61,232 nucleotides of DNA from Myxococcales bacterium. GTDB taxonomy: Bacteria; Myxococcota_A; Polyangia; Polyangiales; Polyangiaceae. The notes below the pieces were generated by a model, which was not told the origin of the DNA, made no database searches, and saw only the letters and a list, made by a program, of their open reading frames with translations. Of the stretch, positions 34,200 to 43,426 are shown piece by piece (position 1 is the stretch's first letter; each line of letters opens with the position of its first letter). The stretch is taken from positions 1 through 61,232 of the forward strand of contig JANYHK010000093.1 in assembly GCA_025359105.1 (NCBI GenBank), written 5' to 3'. The position numbers were made by a program, and so were the translations under genes.

Positions 34200-34874
34200 T
34201 TACGAGGCCGCGTGCGCGCGCGACGCGAGCTCCGCGAACTCCAGGACCCGCACGCCCGGGGCCCCGTCGAGCGTCGCCCGGACCAGGGCCGCGGCGACGG
34301 CCTTCGCCTCGATCGGCCGGTACGCACGCAGCCCGCCGACCATCGTGAACGCCAGCGCGCGCGCCACGGCGATCCCGGCGGCCTCGGCCGGCCGACTCTC
34401 TCGCCGGTCACCGACGAGCAAGCTCGGCCGCGCGATGCTCACGGCGTCGTAGCCGAGCGCCGCCACGTCGCGCTCCGTCTCGCCCTTCACCCGCAAGTAG
34501 AAGTTCCCGCTCGTCGCGGCCGCGCCAACCGACGACACCAAGGCGAGCCGCGTCGCGCCTGCCTTCTTCGCGAGCTCCGCCACGGCCACGGTGTAGTCGT
34601 GATCGACGCGCCGAAACTTCTCCTGGCTGCCCGCGACCTTGATCGTCGTCCCCAGGCACGCGTAGACGTCATCCGCGCCGAGCTCCGCCGCGTGCTCCGC
34701 GAGCGCCTCGAAATCGACGACGACCTCGCTCAGCTTGGCATTGGACTCACCACCGAGCGGGCGCCTGACCAGGACGGTCACGCGTCGGTAATCGGGGTGG
34801 GCGAGGAGGACGCTTTTGACGTGGCCACCCACGAGGCCGGTGGCGCCAGCGAGCAGCGCGGTTCGCGTGGTCAT
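34200..34874 (-). CDS. NAD(P)-binding atypical SDR, TIP30/HTATIP2-like
   Basis: 224 residues from ATG 34874. The nucleotide-binding GATGLVGGHV sits at the N-terminus, DDVYACLGTTIKVAGSQEKFRRVDHDY is typical of the TIP30 group, and NFYLRVKGETE carries the Tyr/Lys pair in the active-site region. SIARPSLLVGDR completes the fold. Atypical SDRs of this group bind NADPH; the substrate is unknown. Cytoplasmic. It precedes the TPR/winged-helix gene by 39 bases on the same strand and may be co-transcribed. Confidence 0.82.
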   Translation of the reverse strand: MTTRTALLAGATGLVGGHVKSVLLAHPDYRRVTVLVRRPLGGESNAKLSEVVVDFEALAEHAAELGADDVYACLGTTIKVAGSQEKFRRVDHDYTVAVAELAKKAGATRLALVSSVGAAATSGNFYLRVKGETERDVAALGYDAVSIARPSLLVGDRRESRPAEAAGIAVARALAFTMVGGLRAYRPIEAKAVAAALVRATLDGAPGVRVLEFAELASRAHAAS

Positions 34875-35018
34875 GAGGAGTGGCGTACCTCGGCGCGCCC
34901 GCTGGCGAAAGCGCGTCCTCCGGACCTCGACATGGATCCGTCGCGATCCATTCGAATGGCCCTTGGAGACGCGACTGCGACGGGCGTCGGTGAGGTCAGC
35001 CGATAGGCTTCCGGGGAC

Positions 35019-37076
35019 ATGAGAAACATCTCGCCACGTTGGATTCTGCTCGGTGCTCTCGCCGGCGCGACGGCGCTCGGTGCGGGCTGCGGCAACACGA
35101 AGAGCAGTGACGGCTTCAGCGACGGCACCTCGGGAGACGGCGGCACCAGCGCGCAGGACGGCGACACGTTCGGGACGAACCCGGCGTTCGGCGACGCGGC
35201 AGCCGGCGCGCTGGTCATCACGCCCCCGAACCCCGTGCTCGACGTCAACGTCCCGACGCCCGGCACCCAACAGTTCACCGCGATCTCACCGGGAGGCGGC
35301 GGCGCCATCCAGGCCAACTGGTCCGTCGACAACGTTCAGATAGGGACCATCGACGGAAGCGGCCTCTTCAAGAGCGGCACGCTCGGCGGGCAGGCGACGG
35401 TGACCGCGCAGTCCGGCAACCTGAAGGGCTCTACGACGGTCACCGTGCGCCTTCACATCGTGGAGAATCCAGGCGCGGTGGATCCCGGCACGCAAGGCAC
35501 GCTCGCGGGAGGCGGCACCGCCGACGCGACGTTCGGTTGGCTGTACCCCTACGATCAGACCGTCTTTCCGCGCGGCCTCCTCCCGCCGACGCTCCAGTTC
35601 GCCGGCCAGGCGCCGACGGCGACCTACGTGCACGTCACCTCGAAGAACCTCGAGTACAAGGGCTTCTTCGGCGCGAGCACCCCGGGCCGCGTCTCGATCT
35701 CACCGGCCACCTGGGCCACGATCACCAAGTCGGTCGGCCCCAGCGATCCGGTGAAGGTCGAGGTCACCAAGAGCACCGCCGGCGCCATCACTGGCCCGAT
35801 CACCGAGACCTGGACGATCGCGCAAGGCAGCCTCAAAGGCACCGTCTACTACAACACCTACAATTCGCCGCTCGCCAACGGCGGTGCCGTCATGCGCATC
35901 AAGCCCGGCGCCTCGGCCGACGTCCTCAGTGGCGGCTGCACGGTCTGCCACGCGGTGAGCGCGCAGGGCAACGTGCTCGTGTCGCAGGGCGGGCCGTCGG
36001 CCAACGACGGGACGGCGTACGGGACGGGCACCAAGATCGATCTCAAGACGCTCGTCAAGACGCCGCGCCCCGATCCGCTCTACGGCTTCGGTGGCGTTTA
36101 CCCCGACGGCTCGCTGATGCTCACGGCGGGCGTCGTCGCCGGCGCCTGGCCGCCCAACGTGCCGGGCCTGTCCGGCGAGCGCCCGTCGCAGCTCCTCGAC
36201 CTCGCGACCGGTCAGCCCGTGGCGTCCCCCGGCATGGTGGGCATCCACGCGCTCATGCCTTCGTTCTCTCCCGATGGGAAGAAGGTCGCGTTCAACCACT
36301 ACGACCAGGGCGGTGGCCACTCGCTGTCGGTCATGGACTTCGATCTCGCGACGAAGACCTTCTCCGGCATCTTCTCCGCCGTCAGTGATCCCGGGAGCTT
36401 CCTGGGCTGGCCGGCGTTCCTGCCCGACACCAAGTCCTTCGTCTTCGGCGCCACCACCAGTCAGGATTACGCCACCTGGCAGGGCAGCCACGGCGATCTC
36501 TACGCCCTCGACCTCGCCACCAAGACGAAGGTCCCGCTCGACGCTGCCAACGGCGTCCGCAATGGGCAGCCCTACATCCCGTACGGCGCCGAGGATCTGC
36601 ACCTCAACTACGAGCCCACGGTCCTCCCGATCGCCGTCGGCGGCTACTACTGGGCCGTCTACACGAGCCGGCGTCGCCTGGGCAACGTGATCACTGGCGG
36701 CGATCCCTGGGGCAACGCCGACCGCAAGAAGCTCTGGGTCGTCGCGATCGATCTCAACCCGACGGCGGGCAAGGATCCGAGCCACGTTCCCTTCTACCTG
36801 GAGGGCCAGGAGCTCGCGGCCGGCAACATGCGCGGTTTCTGGGCGCTCGACCCCTGCAAGCAGAACGGCAACTCTTGCGAGTCGGGCGACGAGTGCTGCA
36901 ACGGGTTCTGCCGTCAGGTGACCGGTGACGGCGGCGCGCCGGTGCTGGCGTGCGTCGCGCCGCCGACGGGCTGCGCGAACGTCTTCGAGAAGTGCGCAAC
37001 GGCCGCGGACTGCTGCGACGCGGCGTTGGGGGTCCAGTGCATCGCCGGGCACTGCGCGAGCCCGGCGCCGAGGTGA
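35019..37076 (+). CDS. large lipoprotein: Ig-like, CxxCH and TolB-type propeller
   Basis: 685 residues. The signal MRNISPRWILLGALAGATALGAGC has a lipobox. Residues 65-145 resemble a BIG2-like Ig domain (ITPPNPVLDVNVPTPGTQQFTAISPGG). A heme-type CTVCH lies near residue 307. The following region has TolB/WD-like repeats (MPSFSPDGKKVAFNHYDQGGGHSLSVMDF). The C-terminus is a cysteine-rich knot-like segment with CESGDECCNGFC and CATAADCCD, seen in many myxobacterial secreted proteins. Probably an envelope-anchored redox or binding protein of unknown ligand. Confidence 0.75.
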   Translation: MRNISPRWILLGALAGATALGAGCGNTKSSDGFSDGTSGDGGTSAQDGDTFGTNPAFGDAAAGALVITPPNPVLDVNVPTPGTQQFTAISPGGGGAIQANWSVDNVQIGTIDGSGLFKSGTLGGQATVTAQSGNLKGSTTVTVRLHIVENPGAVDPGTQGTLAGGGTADATFGWLYPYDQTVFPRGLLPPTLQFAGQAPTATYVHVTSKNLEYKGFFGASTPGRVSISPATWATITKSVGPSDPVKVEVTKSTAGAITGPITETWTIAQGSLKGTVYYNTYNSPLANGGAVMRIKPGASADVLSGGCTVCHAVSAQGNVLVSQGGPSANDGTAYGTGTKIDLKTLVKTPRPDPLYGFGGVYPDGSLMLTAGVVAGAWPPNVPGLSGERPSQLLDLATGQPVASPGMVGIHALMPSFSPDGKKVAFNHYDQGGGHSLSVMDFDLATKTFSGIFSAVSDPGSFLGWPAFLPDTKSFVFGATTSQDYATWQGSHGDLYALDLATKTKVPLDAANGVRNGQPYIPYGAEDLHLNYEPTVLPIAVGGYYWAVYTSRRRLGNVITGGDPWGNADRKKLWVVAIDLNPTAGKDPSHVPFYLEGQELAAGNMRGFWALDPCKQNGNSCESGDECCNGFCRQVTGDGGAPVLACVAPPTGCANVFEKCATAADCCDAALGVQCIAGHCASPAPR

Positions 37077-37113
37077 CGCCGAGCTGGCCGGGCACTGGGC
37101 GCCGCGCGCCGCG

Positions 37114-37707
37114 CTACTTGCCCACCTTCGCCGATTCTTCGCGTACGCGCTCGATCATCTCGGGCAGCGCCTTGTTCTGGGCCATCTTCTTGAGGAAGCC
37201 GGGGACGCTCGTCTTCGGCTTCGCGTGGACCTTGTAGGTGACGAGGCTGGCGGTGCCCCCCTTGTACGGCGCGATCTCCCAGCTTCCGTCGTTGTACTCG
37301 TAGTCGCCGCTCACGAGCTTCCAGCGGCGTGACATCTTCGCCGGGCTCTCGTCGTGGACGGCCTCGGTCACCGCGGTCAGGTTCGCCATCGGGAACGGGA
37401 CGGAGATCGTGACCTGGCAGGTCACCTTGCTGCCTTCCTTCTTGACGAGCCTGGACGCGGCGATGCGCGGCATGTGCTCCTTGTAGTGCGCGCAGTCGGA
37501 GACGATCTTCCACACGTTCCCGGGCGGCGAGTCCACGATGGCGCGGACGACGACCATCTGCGTGTCGCTGTCCTTCACGTCGACGAGGGCGACGTCGACC
37601 TTGCCGTTCTCGAGGCCGGCCCCCTCGTCTCCGGCGTGGGCGGGTGCGCCGAGCGTGCCGAGCGCGAGCAGGAGAAGAGACGACGAGCCGAGGTGCCAGC
37701 GATTCAT
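37114..37707 (-). CDS. periplasmic START/SRPBCC-like protein
   Basis: 197 residues from ATG 37707 with a Sec signal (MNRWHLGSSSLLLLALGTLGAPAHA). The core DTQMVVVRAIVDSPPGNVWKIVSDCAHYKEHMPRIAASRLVKKEG is the entry strand and helix of the START/polyketide-cyclase-like fold, which binds hydrophobic ligands in a deep cavity. It ends with a helical segment (FLKKMAQNKALPEMIERVREES) typical for the fold. Two cysteines may form a disulfide in the periplasm. A dyad immediately upstream (37716-37730) could control it. A lipid or pigment carrier role is an inference. Confidence 0.78.
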   Translation of the reverse strand: MNRWHLGSSSLLLLALGTLGAPAHAGDEGAGLENGKVDVALVDVKDSDTQMVVVRAIVDSPPGNVWKIVSDCAHYKEHMPRIAASRLVKKEGSKVTCQVTISVPFPMANLTAVTEAVHDESPAKMSRRWKLVSGDYEYNDGSWEIAPYKGGTASLVTYKVHAKPKTSVPGFLKKMAQNKALPEMIERVREESAKVGK

Positions 37708-37715
37708 GGTCGATG

Positions 37716-37730
37716 GTTTACAACGTAAAC
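37716..37730. promoter_or_regulatory. operator-like dyad GTTTAC-AAC-GTAAAC
   Basis: A perfect 6-bp inverted repeat with a three-base centre lies nine bases before the start of the START-like gene (minus strand). It is an AT-rich island in GC-rich DNA. The shape resembles operators of TetR-type repressors, and its location over the ribosome binding region would fit direct repression. Confidence 0.45.
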
Positions 37731-37802
37731 TCAGATGTGCAAGCTGGTTTCGCACGCCTGGCGCCGCGGGCTTGCGCCGCGCGCCGTGCGCCTCGAGTCG
37801 GG

Positions 37803-38813
37803 TCAGTGGCAAGCGGCCGGGTCCTTGACCTTGCACGTGCCCGCGCAGCCGCCGTCGGCGCTGCGCGCGCAGGCGCAGACGGCGCCGGGGGGGCAGGTCG
37901 GGCCCGCAGCCATGTCGCACGCCGCGCCGAGCGCCGCGAGGGACGAGCACGTTCCCTGGTACTTCGGAGGGGAGATCCCGATGCACTGCGACCCCCCCGA
38001 GCACTGCACGATGCCGGCGCCCACGACCCCGCACGGCGCTGCGTTCTCCGCAAAGGTGAAGGACGCGCACTTCTTCGTCGTCGGCTCGCACGCGACGCCG
38101 GCCGGAGGGTTGCACTGCGTCGCGTCGGTGCATGCGACGCCAGCCGCGCCGGGCGCGCCGCACAGGCCGCCGGTGCACGCGAGATCGGGTCGACACGGCC
38201 GCGCGGCGTCGCAGGCCGCTCCTTCGTCGACATAGGCGACGCAGAGCTTGGCGAGGCAGGTGGCGCCGTTCACGCAGTCCTCGTCGACGGCGCATCCCGC
38301 GCCCGCCGCGCCGCGCGGCGCGCACGTCCCGCACACCTGGTTCAGCCCGACGCGGCAGCGCGTGGCCTTGCACTGACCATCGTTCGCGCACGCGGCGCCG
38401 TCCTCGAGCTGACCGGGCACCGGCTTGCACGCGCCGACCAACTTGCGCGCGAGGAGATCTCCGCACGACACCTGCGGGATGACCGCCGCGCAGCCGGCGA
38501 CCCAGTCGGGCGTGGCGTTCACGCCGGTGCCGCCGAACCCGCGAACGAGCTCCGCCTTGAACGCGTCCGAGCACGCCTTCACGGTCCCGTAGGCGATCGT
38601 GACGTAGGCGGGCGCGCACGCCTGTGCCCGCGCGCAGTAGGCGTTCGCGGCGTCGGTGGCAGCCTTGTCGAGGGTCACGGTGGACGCGTCGGGCCCGTCC
38701 GCGCCGGAGTCCCCATCTCCACCAAGAAACGGCGTGGACGTGCCAGAGCATCCGGCGATCGCGGCGGTCGCGAAGGCGCCACCGAGGAGGAGCAAGGCAG
38801 ATCGGAGGGGCAT
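37803..38813 (-). CDS. cysteine-rich lipoprotein
   Basis: 336 residues. ATG 38813 begins MPLRSALLLLGGAFATAAIAGC, a lipoprotein signal. A helical N-terminal part (DKAATDAANAYCARAQACAPAYVTIAYGTVKACSDAFKAEL) is followed by repeated knot-like units such as CANDGQCKATRCRVG, CAVDEDCVNGATCLAKLC and CTDATQCNPPAGVACEP. This architecture is common in Polyangiales and its function is unknown. Probably surface-exposed. A 16-base palindrome 68 bases upstream may regulate it. Confidence 0.75.
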   Translation of the reverse strand: MPLRSALLLLGGAFATAAIAGCSGTSTPFLGGDGDSGADGPDASTVTLDKAATDAANAYCARAQACAPAYVTIAYGTVKACSDAFKAELVRGFGGTGVNATPDWVAGCAAVIPQVSCGDLLARKLVGACKPVPGQLEDGAACANDGQCKATRCRVGLNQVCGTCAPRGAAGAGCAVDEDCVNGATCLAKLCVAYVDEGAACDAARPCRPDLACTGGLCGAPGAAGVACTDATQCNPPAGVACEPTTKKCASFTFAENAAPCGVVGAGIVQCSGGSQCIGISPPKYQGTCSSLAALGAACDMAAGPTCPPGAVCACARSADGGCAGTCKVKDPAACH

Positions 38814-38880
38814 CCTTGGTTCTAGAGCACGTCGCGTGCCCGGGCCAGTCACGCGAAAAATAGGGCTCGCACCCCGCTTG

Positions 38881-38896
38881 GTGAATGCGCATTCAC
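38881..38896. promoter_or_regulatory. perfect 16-base palindrome GTGAATGCGCATTCAC
   Basis: The 16 bases are fully self-complementary and lie 68 bases before the cysteine-rich lipoprotein start (minus strand), downstream of the lipoprotein gene that ends at 38965. The TGAATG/CATTCA half-sites suggest an operator for a dimeric repressor. No cognate regulator is encoded next to it. Confidence 0.5.
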
Positions 38897-38932
38897 GCCG
38901 CAGGGCTCGAGGGTACACAGGTGGCCAGAACA

Positions 38933-38951
38933 CCGACCGGCCCACGGTCGG
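38933..38951 (-). terminator. possible weak terminator hairpin
   Basis: CCGACC and GGTCGG form a 6-bp stem with a seven-base loop just downstream of the lipoprotein gene that ends at 38965. There is no U tract, so termination efficiency is doubtful. It might separate that gene from the next one on the same strand. Confidence 0.25.
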
Positions 38952-38964
38952 ACCGGAGCCGGCC

Positions 38965-39558
38965 CTACTTCTTGCGCAGCGTGGCGCAGGCCGCCTTGAG
39001 CTGGTTGAACATCGCCTCGCTGCTCGCGCCCATGGCGGTGTTCGTCTGACAGCTGACCTTCTTGCCGGACGCCGTGTAGTTGGAGACGAAGTTCCACGCC
39101 TTGCTCGTTCCCACTTCGGTGACCCACTCCAGCTTGTCGGCGGTGTCGACCAGGTAGGTGATCTTCAGGTTGCCTGACTTTACCGCGGCGGCGTTGCCGC
39201 TCTTCACGTCCTTGAGCGAGGCGCTGGCCGAGCCGAACGCGACGTCGAAGGCGTCCATGCCGTTGGCGGCGATGCGCGCACCCTTCACGCCGTCCGCCAT
39301 GACCTTGGCGCCGGCGGGGCCGCTGGCGACCCAGCCCTTCCACACCGGATCGGCGGAGGACAGATCCATCTCCACCATGGCCGCGGCGGGCGCAGCCGAA
39401 GGCGCGGCGGGCGGCGCGGACGCGACGGCCGACGTCGGGGGTTTGGCGGCGCCGATCGCGGCCGCGCTCGCCGAACCGGCGGCGGACGTCGCGGAGGCGT
39501 CGGGCTTGGAGCACGCGAGGAGGGGGAGGAGGCAGACCGAGAGGATGAGCTTCTTCAT
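38965..39558 (-). CDS. small lipoprotein
   Basis: 197 residues. MKKLILSVCLLPLLACSK is a compact lipoprotein signal. A 45-residue Ala/Ser/Pro linker leads to a domain of about 125 residues (SADPVWKGWVASGPAGAKVMADGVKGARIAANGMDAFDVAFGSASASLKDVKSGN...). This ends with a region containing a cysteine pair (VSCQTNTAMGASSEAMFNQLKAAC). The family is not recognised. It is divergent from the DTW gene. Confidence 0.65.
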   Translation of the reverse strand: MKKLILSVCLLPLLACSKPDASATSAAGSASAAAIGAAKPPTSAVASAPPAAPSAAPAAAMVEMDLSSADPVWKGWVASGPAGAKVMADGVKGARIAANGMDAFDVAFGSASASLKDVKSGNAAAVKSGNLKITYLVDTADKLEWVTEVGTSKAWNFVSNYTASGKKVSCQTNTAMGASSEAMFNQLKAACATLRKK

Positions 39559-39633
39559 TCGGCGCCCCAGTTCGCACCGCACGCTATCCGCGTCAACCCC
39601 GAACGCGGGCCGCCCCCGACAGCGGCCCGAACC

Positions 39634-40272
39634 GTGCGATGCTGCGCCCTCGTGAACGTCGCCCCCCGCGCCATCCGGAGCCAGCGTCTCGCGCAGTGCC
39701 CCGGGTGCGGTCTCCCGGCGATCACGTGCATGTGTGCCGATCTGTCGGCGATCGCCACCCGCACGCGGGTCGTCGTGGTGATGCACTACCGCGAGGCGTT
39801 CCGAACGAGCAACACCGGGCGCCTCGCGGTGAAGATCCTGACCAACTCGGAGCGCGCCGTGCGCGGCGGGCTCGGGCCGCACCCGGCACCAACGGAGCTG
39901 CACGGTCACAAGCTCGTCCTCTTCCCTCAGGAGGGCGCGCGCCTCCTCTCGCCGAGCGACGCGTCGGACGACACGGTGCTCGTCGTCCCGGACGGCACCT
40001 GGTCGCAGGCCCAGCGGGTCCTGCGACGCGAGCCGCGCGCGCGCGGGGCAGAAGTGGTGCGCTTGCCGCCGTGTCCGCCGACGCGCTACTCGCTGCGCCG
40101 TAACACGCGCGACGGCGCGCTCTGCACCTTCGAAGCGATCGCGGCTGCCCTCGCCATCCTCGAAGGGGGGGACATCGAGGCGCGGATGCTTGCGTCGTTC
40201 GACACGTTCCTCACGCGTGCGCACGCCGTCCGTGGGCGACGCGACGTGATGCCGGCGCTCACCGAGCCGTGA
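39634..40272 (+). CDS. DTW domain tRNA-uridine aminocarboxypropyltransferase-like protein
   Basis: 212 residues from GTG 39634; a GTG at 39652 is equally possible and neither has a clear ribosome binding site. The cysteine cluster CPGCGLPAITCMC, the motif VVPDGTWSQAQRVLRR and RYSLRRNTRDGALCTFEAIAAAL define the DTW family. E. coli TapT (YfiP) and human DTWD1/2 transfer the 3-amino-3-carboxypropyl group of SAM to uridine in tRNA (acp3U). It probably does the same here; the tRNA position is unknown. Cytoplasmic. Confidence 0.87.
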   Translation: MRCCALVNVAPRAIRSQRLAQCPGCGLPAITCMCADLSAIATRTRVVVVMHYREAFRTSNTGRLAVKILTNSERAVRGGLGPHPAPTELHGHKLVLFPQEGARLLSPSDASDDTVLVVPDGTWSQAQRVLRREPRARGAEVVRLPPCPPTRYSLRRNTRDGALCTFEAIAAALAILEGGDIEARMLASFDTFLTRAHAVRGRRDVMPALTEP

Positions 40273-40342
40273 CGGGCCCACTTCTCCGGCCGTGGAACGC
40301 GCCGCCGCGGCGACGCGTTGCTGGTTGAGCTACACTGCTGCG

Positions 40343-41627
40343 ATGGGTGGCGTCGGACCGAGGATGATCGCGCCCCTCGCGGCGCTGGTGTGGCTCGCCA
40401 GCTGCTCGACGTTGAGCGGCCTCACTGGCGGCGGCGGCGACGGCGCCGACGGCGGCGGGCCCGAGGCCGGCAACGGCGCGAACGACGCGAACGCAGGCAC
40501 GCTCGACGCGTCCACGGGACCCGACGCCGTCGTCGGCCCCCCCGACGCGTCTCTCGCATGCGAGGGCTCGACCGCATGCGGCGCCGCCTGCGTCGACCTC
40601 GCGTCGTCGGGTGAGCACTGCGGCGCATGTGGCCACTCCTGCGGAGGCGGGACGTGCACCGAGTCGGTGTGCCAGCCCATGATCGTGCGCGGCGGCCTCG
40701 TGAACCCGGTCTTCGACATCAGCGCGACGGCGGTCTACTTCGGCGAAGCCGACAAGATCCTCTCGTGCCCGCTCGGTGGCTGCGGAGGCGCCGCGCCGAC
40801 GCAGATCGGGGCCATCACGGCTTCTCTTCTCCAGGGCGCCGGTGGCGGCGGCGTCATGCTGGTTGGGGGCGGGAACGTGTTCTTCATGGCCGAGTCGCTC
40901 TCCGGCACGAGCGGCCCCTATCTTCATGTGTGCCCGATCCAGACAGGCTGCCCTCCGGCGCCCGCCGTCCTTCAGGCGGCCGCGCATCAGGCGTTCACCA
41001 ACGGCTTCGCCGTCGCCGACCTCGACGTCTACTGGGGCTGGTACAAGTATTACGAGCACTCCGCGTGCACGGCCCCCGGCGTGTGCCCTCCCGGAGAGGC
41101 GCTCTTGAACGTGACGACCACGGACGCCGGTGGAGCCGCGAACCCGGGTCCCGTCGCCGTCGACTCGTCCCGCGTTTACTTTCCGCAGCCGGGTACGAGC
41201 ACCGTGCTCGAGGCGTGCCCGAGGTCCGGGGCGTGTACGCCAACTGTGCTGGGCACGGTCCCTCCGTTCCAGCAGCTGGCGGTGAGGAACGGTCTCGTCT
41301 ACCTCCTCTCGTCCGGTCGCGACGGGTATTTCGGACGGCGCGATTCGCACGTGCCCGACCGCGAGCCCCGCCTGCGTTCCCGCCGTTTTTTCGCTCAATC
41401 AGTCCTTTCCGCTGGCGTTCACGGTCGACGCGAAACATGTCTCGTGGCTGAACCGCGACGGCACCAACAACGCGTCCACGGCGGTCATGGTGACGTGTCC
41501 GATCACGGGGTGCGTCGGTGGTCCGCGGCAGATCGCGAAGAATCAAACCGGCGCGTACGGAATGCGCTCGGACGACGCGTTCGTCTACTGGGCGACACCG
41601 ACGAGCATCATGCGCGTCGCCAAGTAG
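40343..41627 (+). pseudogene. cysteine-rich propeller-like lipoprotein with +1 frameshift
   Basis: From ATG 40343 the frame gives a lipoprotein signal (MIAPLAALVWLASC), a CGAACVDLASSGEHCGACGHSC module, and repeated strands such as ATAVYFGEADKILSCPLGGC, DLDVYWGWYKYY and SSRVYFPQPGTSTVLEACP. After LVYLLSSG (about 41305-41330) this frame turns to nonsense. The frame one base later continues sensibly with SDGAIRTCPTASPAC and ends ...DDAFVYWATPTSIMRVAK at 41627. One extra base therefore breaks the gene, or it is a sequencing error. If intact it would be about 428 residues and envelope-located. Confidence 0.75.
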
Positions 41628-41637
41628 CGTCGCGCGC

Positions 41638-43422
41638 TCACGGGCGGATGACGCCAGGGTCCGTCTGGTAGAGGCGCGCGACGTCGACGGAGCGGCGCTC
41701 GAGGATGGCGCGCTGGTTCAGGTAGCCCTTGTCGGTGATCTCGCCGGCGTCGATGCTCGGCGGCTCGCCGAGGACGAGGGCCCGGGCGACGCGCGCGCTC
41801 GTGCCCGAGCGACCGGAGTTGAATGCGGCGAGGCGCATCGCGAGCTCGGCGCCGAGATCCGCCGCCGCGGCCGCCTCCGGCGTCACGAACAAGAGGAGGC
41901 CGATCTCTTCGCGATCGTGCCCGGTCACGACGGCGTCGGTGACGAGCGGCGCGCACGCGGCGACCGCCTGGATTCGGAGCTCGCCCACGTGCACCCAGGT
42001 GCCGCTCGTCAGCTTGAAGTTCTCGGCTGTGCGCCCGTCGAAGACGACGCCCTTGGTCGGATCCGCTTCGTCCTCCAGCCGGCCGGCGTCGCCCATCGGG
42101 AAGAAGCCGCCGAGGTCGAGCGCGAGAGGCTCGACCTGCCCGCCGGCGAGCCAGTAACCGGGCGACACGTTCGGCCCTTTCACGCGCATCTCGAGCTTGC
42201 TCCCGCTCGTGACGAACGCGATCTCGCACCCGTGCGGCGGCAGCCCGATGACGCCCGCGCGCGGAATCGGAAAGTGAACCTGTGACGCCAGCGGCGCCGT
42301 CTCCGTGGAACCCCACCCCGACACCATCGCGACCACGTCGCCGCGCGCCCTCTTGCTCACCGCCTCCAGGCGCTCCCACGTCGACTGCGCCAGCGCGGCG
42401 CCGGCGTAAAAGACGAGGTCGAGCTCGGCGAAGAAGCGCTCCCGCAGCGCGTCGTCGGTCTCGAGGTGGGCCGCCAGCATGTCGAAGCCGCGCGGCACGT
42501 TGAAGTACACGGTCGGCGAGATCTCGCGGAGGTTTCGCACCGTCGCGTCGAACGCGCCGGGCGCGGGCTTCCCGGCGTCGATGTAGAGCGTTCCGCCGTG
42601 CCAGAGGACCATGAAAAAATTGTGGTTGCCGCCGAACGTGTGGCTCCAGGGCAGCCAGTCGACGACGACGGGCGGGCGGTCGCGGAGAAACGGCCACCCC
42701 GCCGCGATGGCCTCCTGGTTGGTCGCCAGCATGCGCTGCGTGTTGACGACCCCCTTCGGCGCGCCGGTCGAGCCCGACGTGAACAGGATCTTCGCCACGG
42801 AGTCCGGCCCCGTCTTCGCGTGGGCGAGGTCGACGGCGGCGCTCGCCTGCGTCGCGCGTGCATCTTCGACGGTCATGAGGCGCGACGCACGCACGGCGCC
42901 GTCGCCGCGGCTCACGAGGAGCGGCACGTCCAGGCCGAGCGCTTCCCACGCCCGCGCGAACGCGGCGCCGTCCTCCGCGTAGACCGCACCGGGCGCCAGC
43001 TGCCCGGCGAGCACCTTCAGCTTCGCGAAGTCCTGCGACACGAGCGAATACGCCGGCGATACGGGCGCGACGGGGACCCCGACGTGCATGCCGGCGAGCT
43101 GGAGCAGCGCGTGATCCACGCAGTTGCCCGAGAGCATCATCAGCGGCCGCGTCGGGCCGAGGCCGAGGTCGAGCAGCGCCTGCCCGAGCGACCGCACGGC
43201 CCCGAGCGCCTCGGCGTACGAGGTCGCCGCCCACGCCCCGGCGAGATCACGCTCCACGAGGAACGCGCGGGCGCCCTCCAGTTCCGCCCAGTACGCGAGT
43301 CGGTCGCCCACGCGCGCGGGGACGTCCGGGCCCAGCTCCGGCGCGCGAAGCACGAAGCCGCCGCCTTCGAGCGCCTCGCGGTGGACCTGCGGCGGCGCGA
43401 ACGAAGGGGCGGGCCGCGTCAT
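41638..43422 (-). CDS. fcs: feruloyl-CoA synthase-like AMP-dependent ligase
   Basis: 594 residues, the usual Fcs length. ILFTSGSTGAPKGVVNTQRM is the AMP-binding P-loop-like motif. DWLPWSHTFGGNHNFF, GWGSTETAPL and VFDGRTAENFKLTSGTWV follow the feruloyl/hydroxycinnamoyl-CoA ligase group. The C-terminal lysine-containing DAGEITDKGYLNQRAIL is present. The enzyme activates an aromatic or related acid to its CoA thioester through an acyl-AMP. No hydratase-lyase (ech) or vanillin dehydrogenase is nearby, so the substrate is open. It begins four bases after the speA stop, so the two are probably one transcript. Confidence 0.82.
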   Translation of the reverse strand: MTRPAPSFAPPQVHREALEGGGFVLRAPELGPDVPARVGDRLAYWAELEGARAFLVERDLAGAWAATSYAEALGAVRSLGQALLDLGLGPTRPLMMLSGNCVDHALLQLAGMHVGVPVAPVSPAYSLVSQDFAKLKVLAGQLAPGAVYAEDGAAFARAWEALGLDVPLLVSRGDGAVRASRLMTVEDARATQASAAVDLAHAKTGPDSVAKILFTSGSTGAPKGVVNTQRMLATNQEAIAAGWPFLRDRPPVVVDWLPWSHTFGGNHNFFMVLWHGGTLYIDAGKPAPGAFDATVRNLREISPTVYFNVPRGFDMLAAHLETDDALRERFFAELDLVFYAGAALAQSTWERLEAVSKRARGDVVAMVSGWGSTETAPLASQVHFPIPRAGVIGLPPHGCEIAFVTSGSKLEMRVKGPNVSPGYWLAGGQVEPLALDLGGFFPMGDAGRLEDEADPTKGVVFDGRTAENFKLTSGTWVHVGELRIQAVAACAPLVTDAVVTGHDREEIGLLLFVTPEAAAAADLGAELAMRLAAFNSGRSGTSARVARALVLGEPPSIDAGEITDKGYLNQRAILERRSVDVARLYQTDPGVIRP

Positions 43423-43426
43423 GCCG

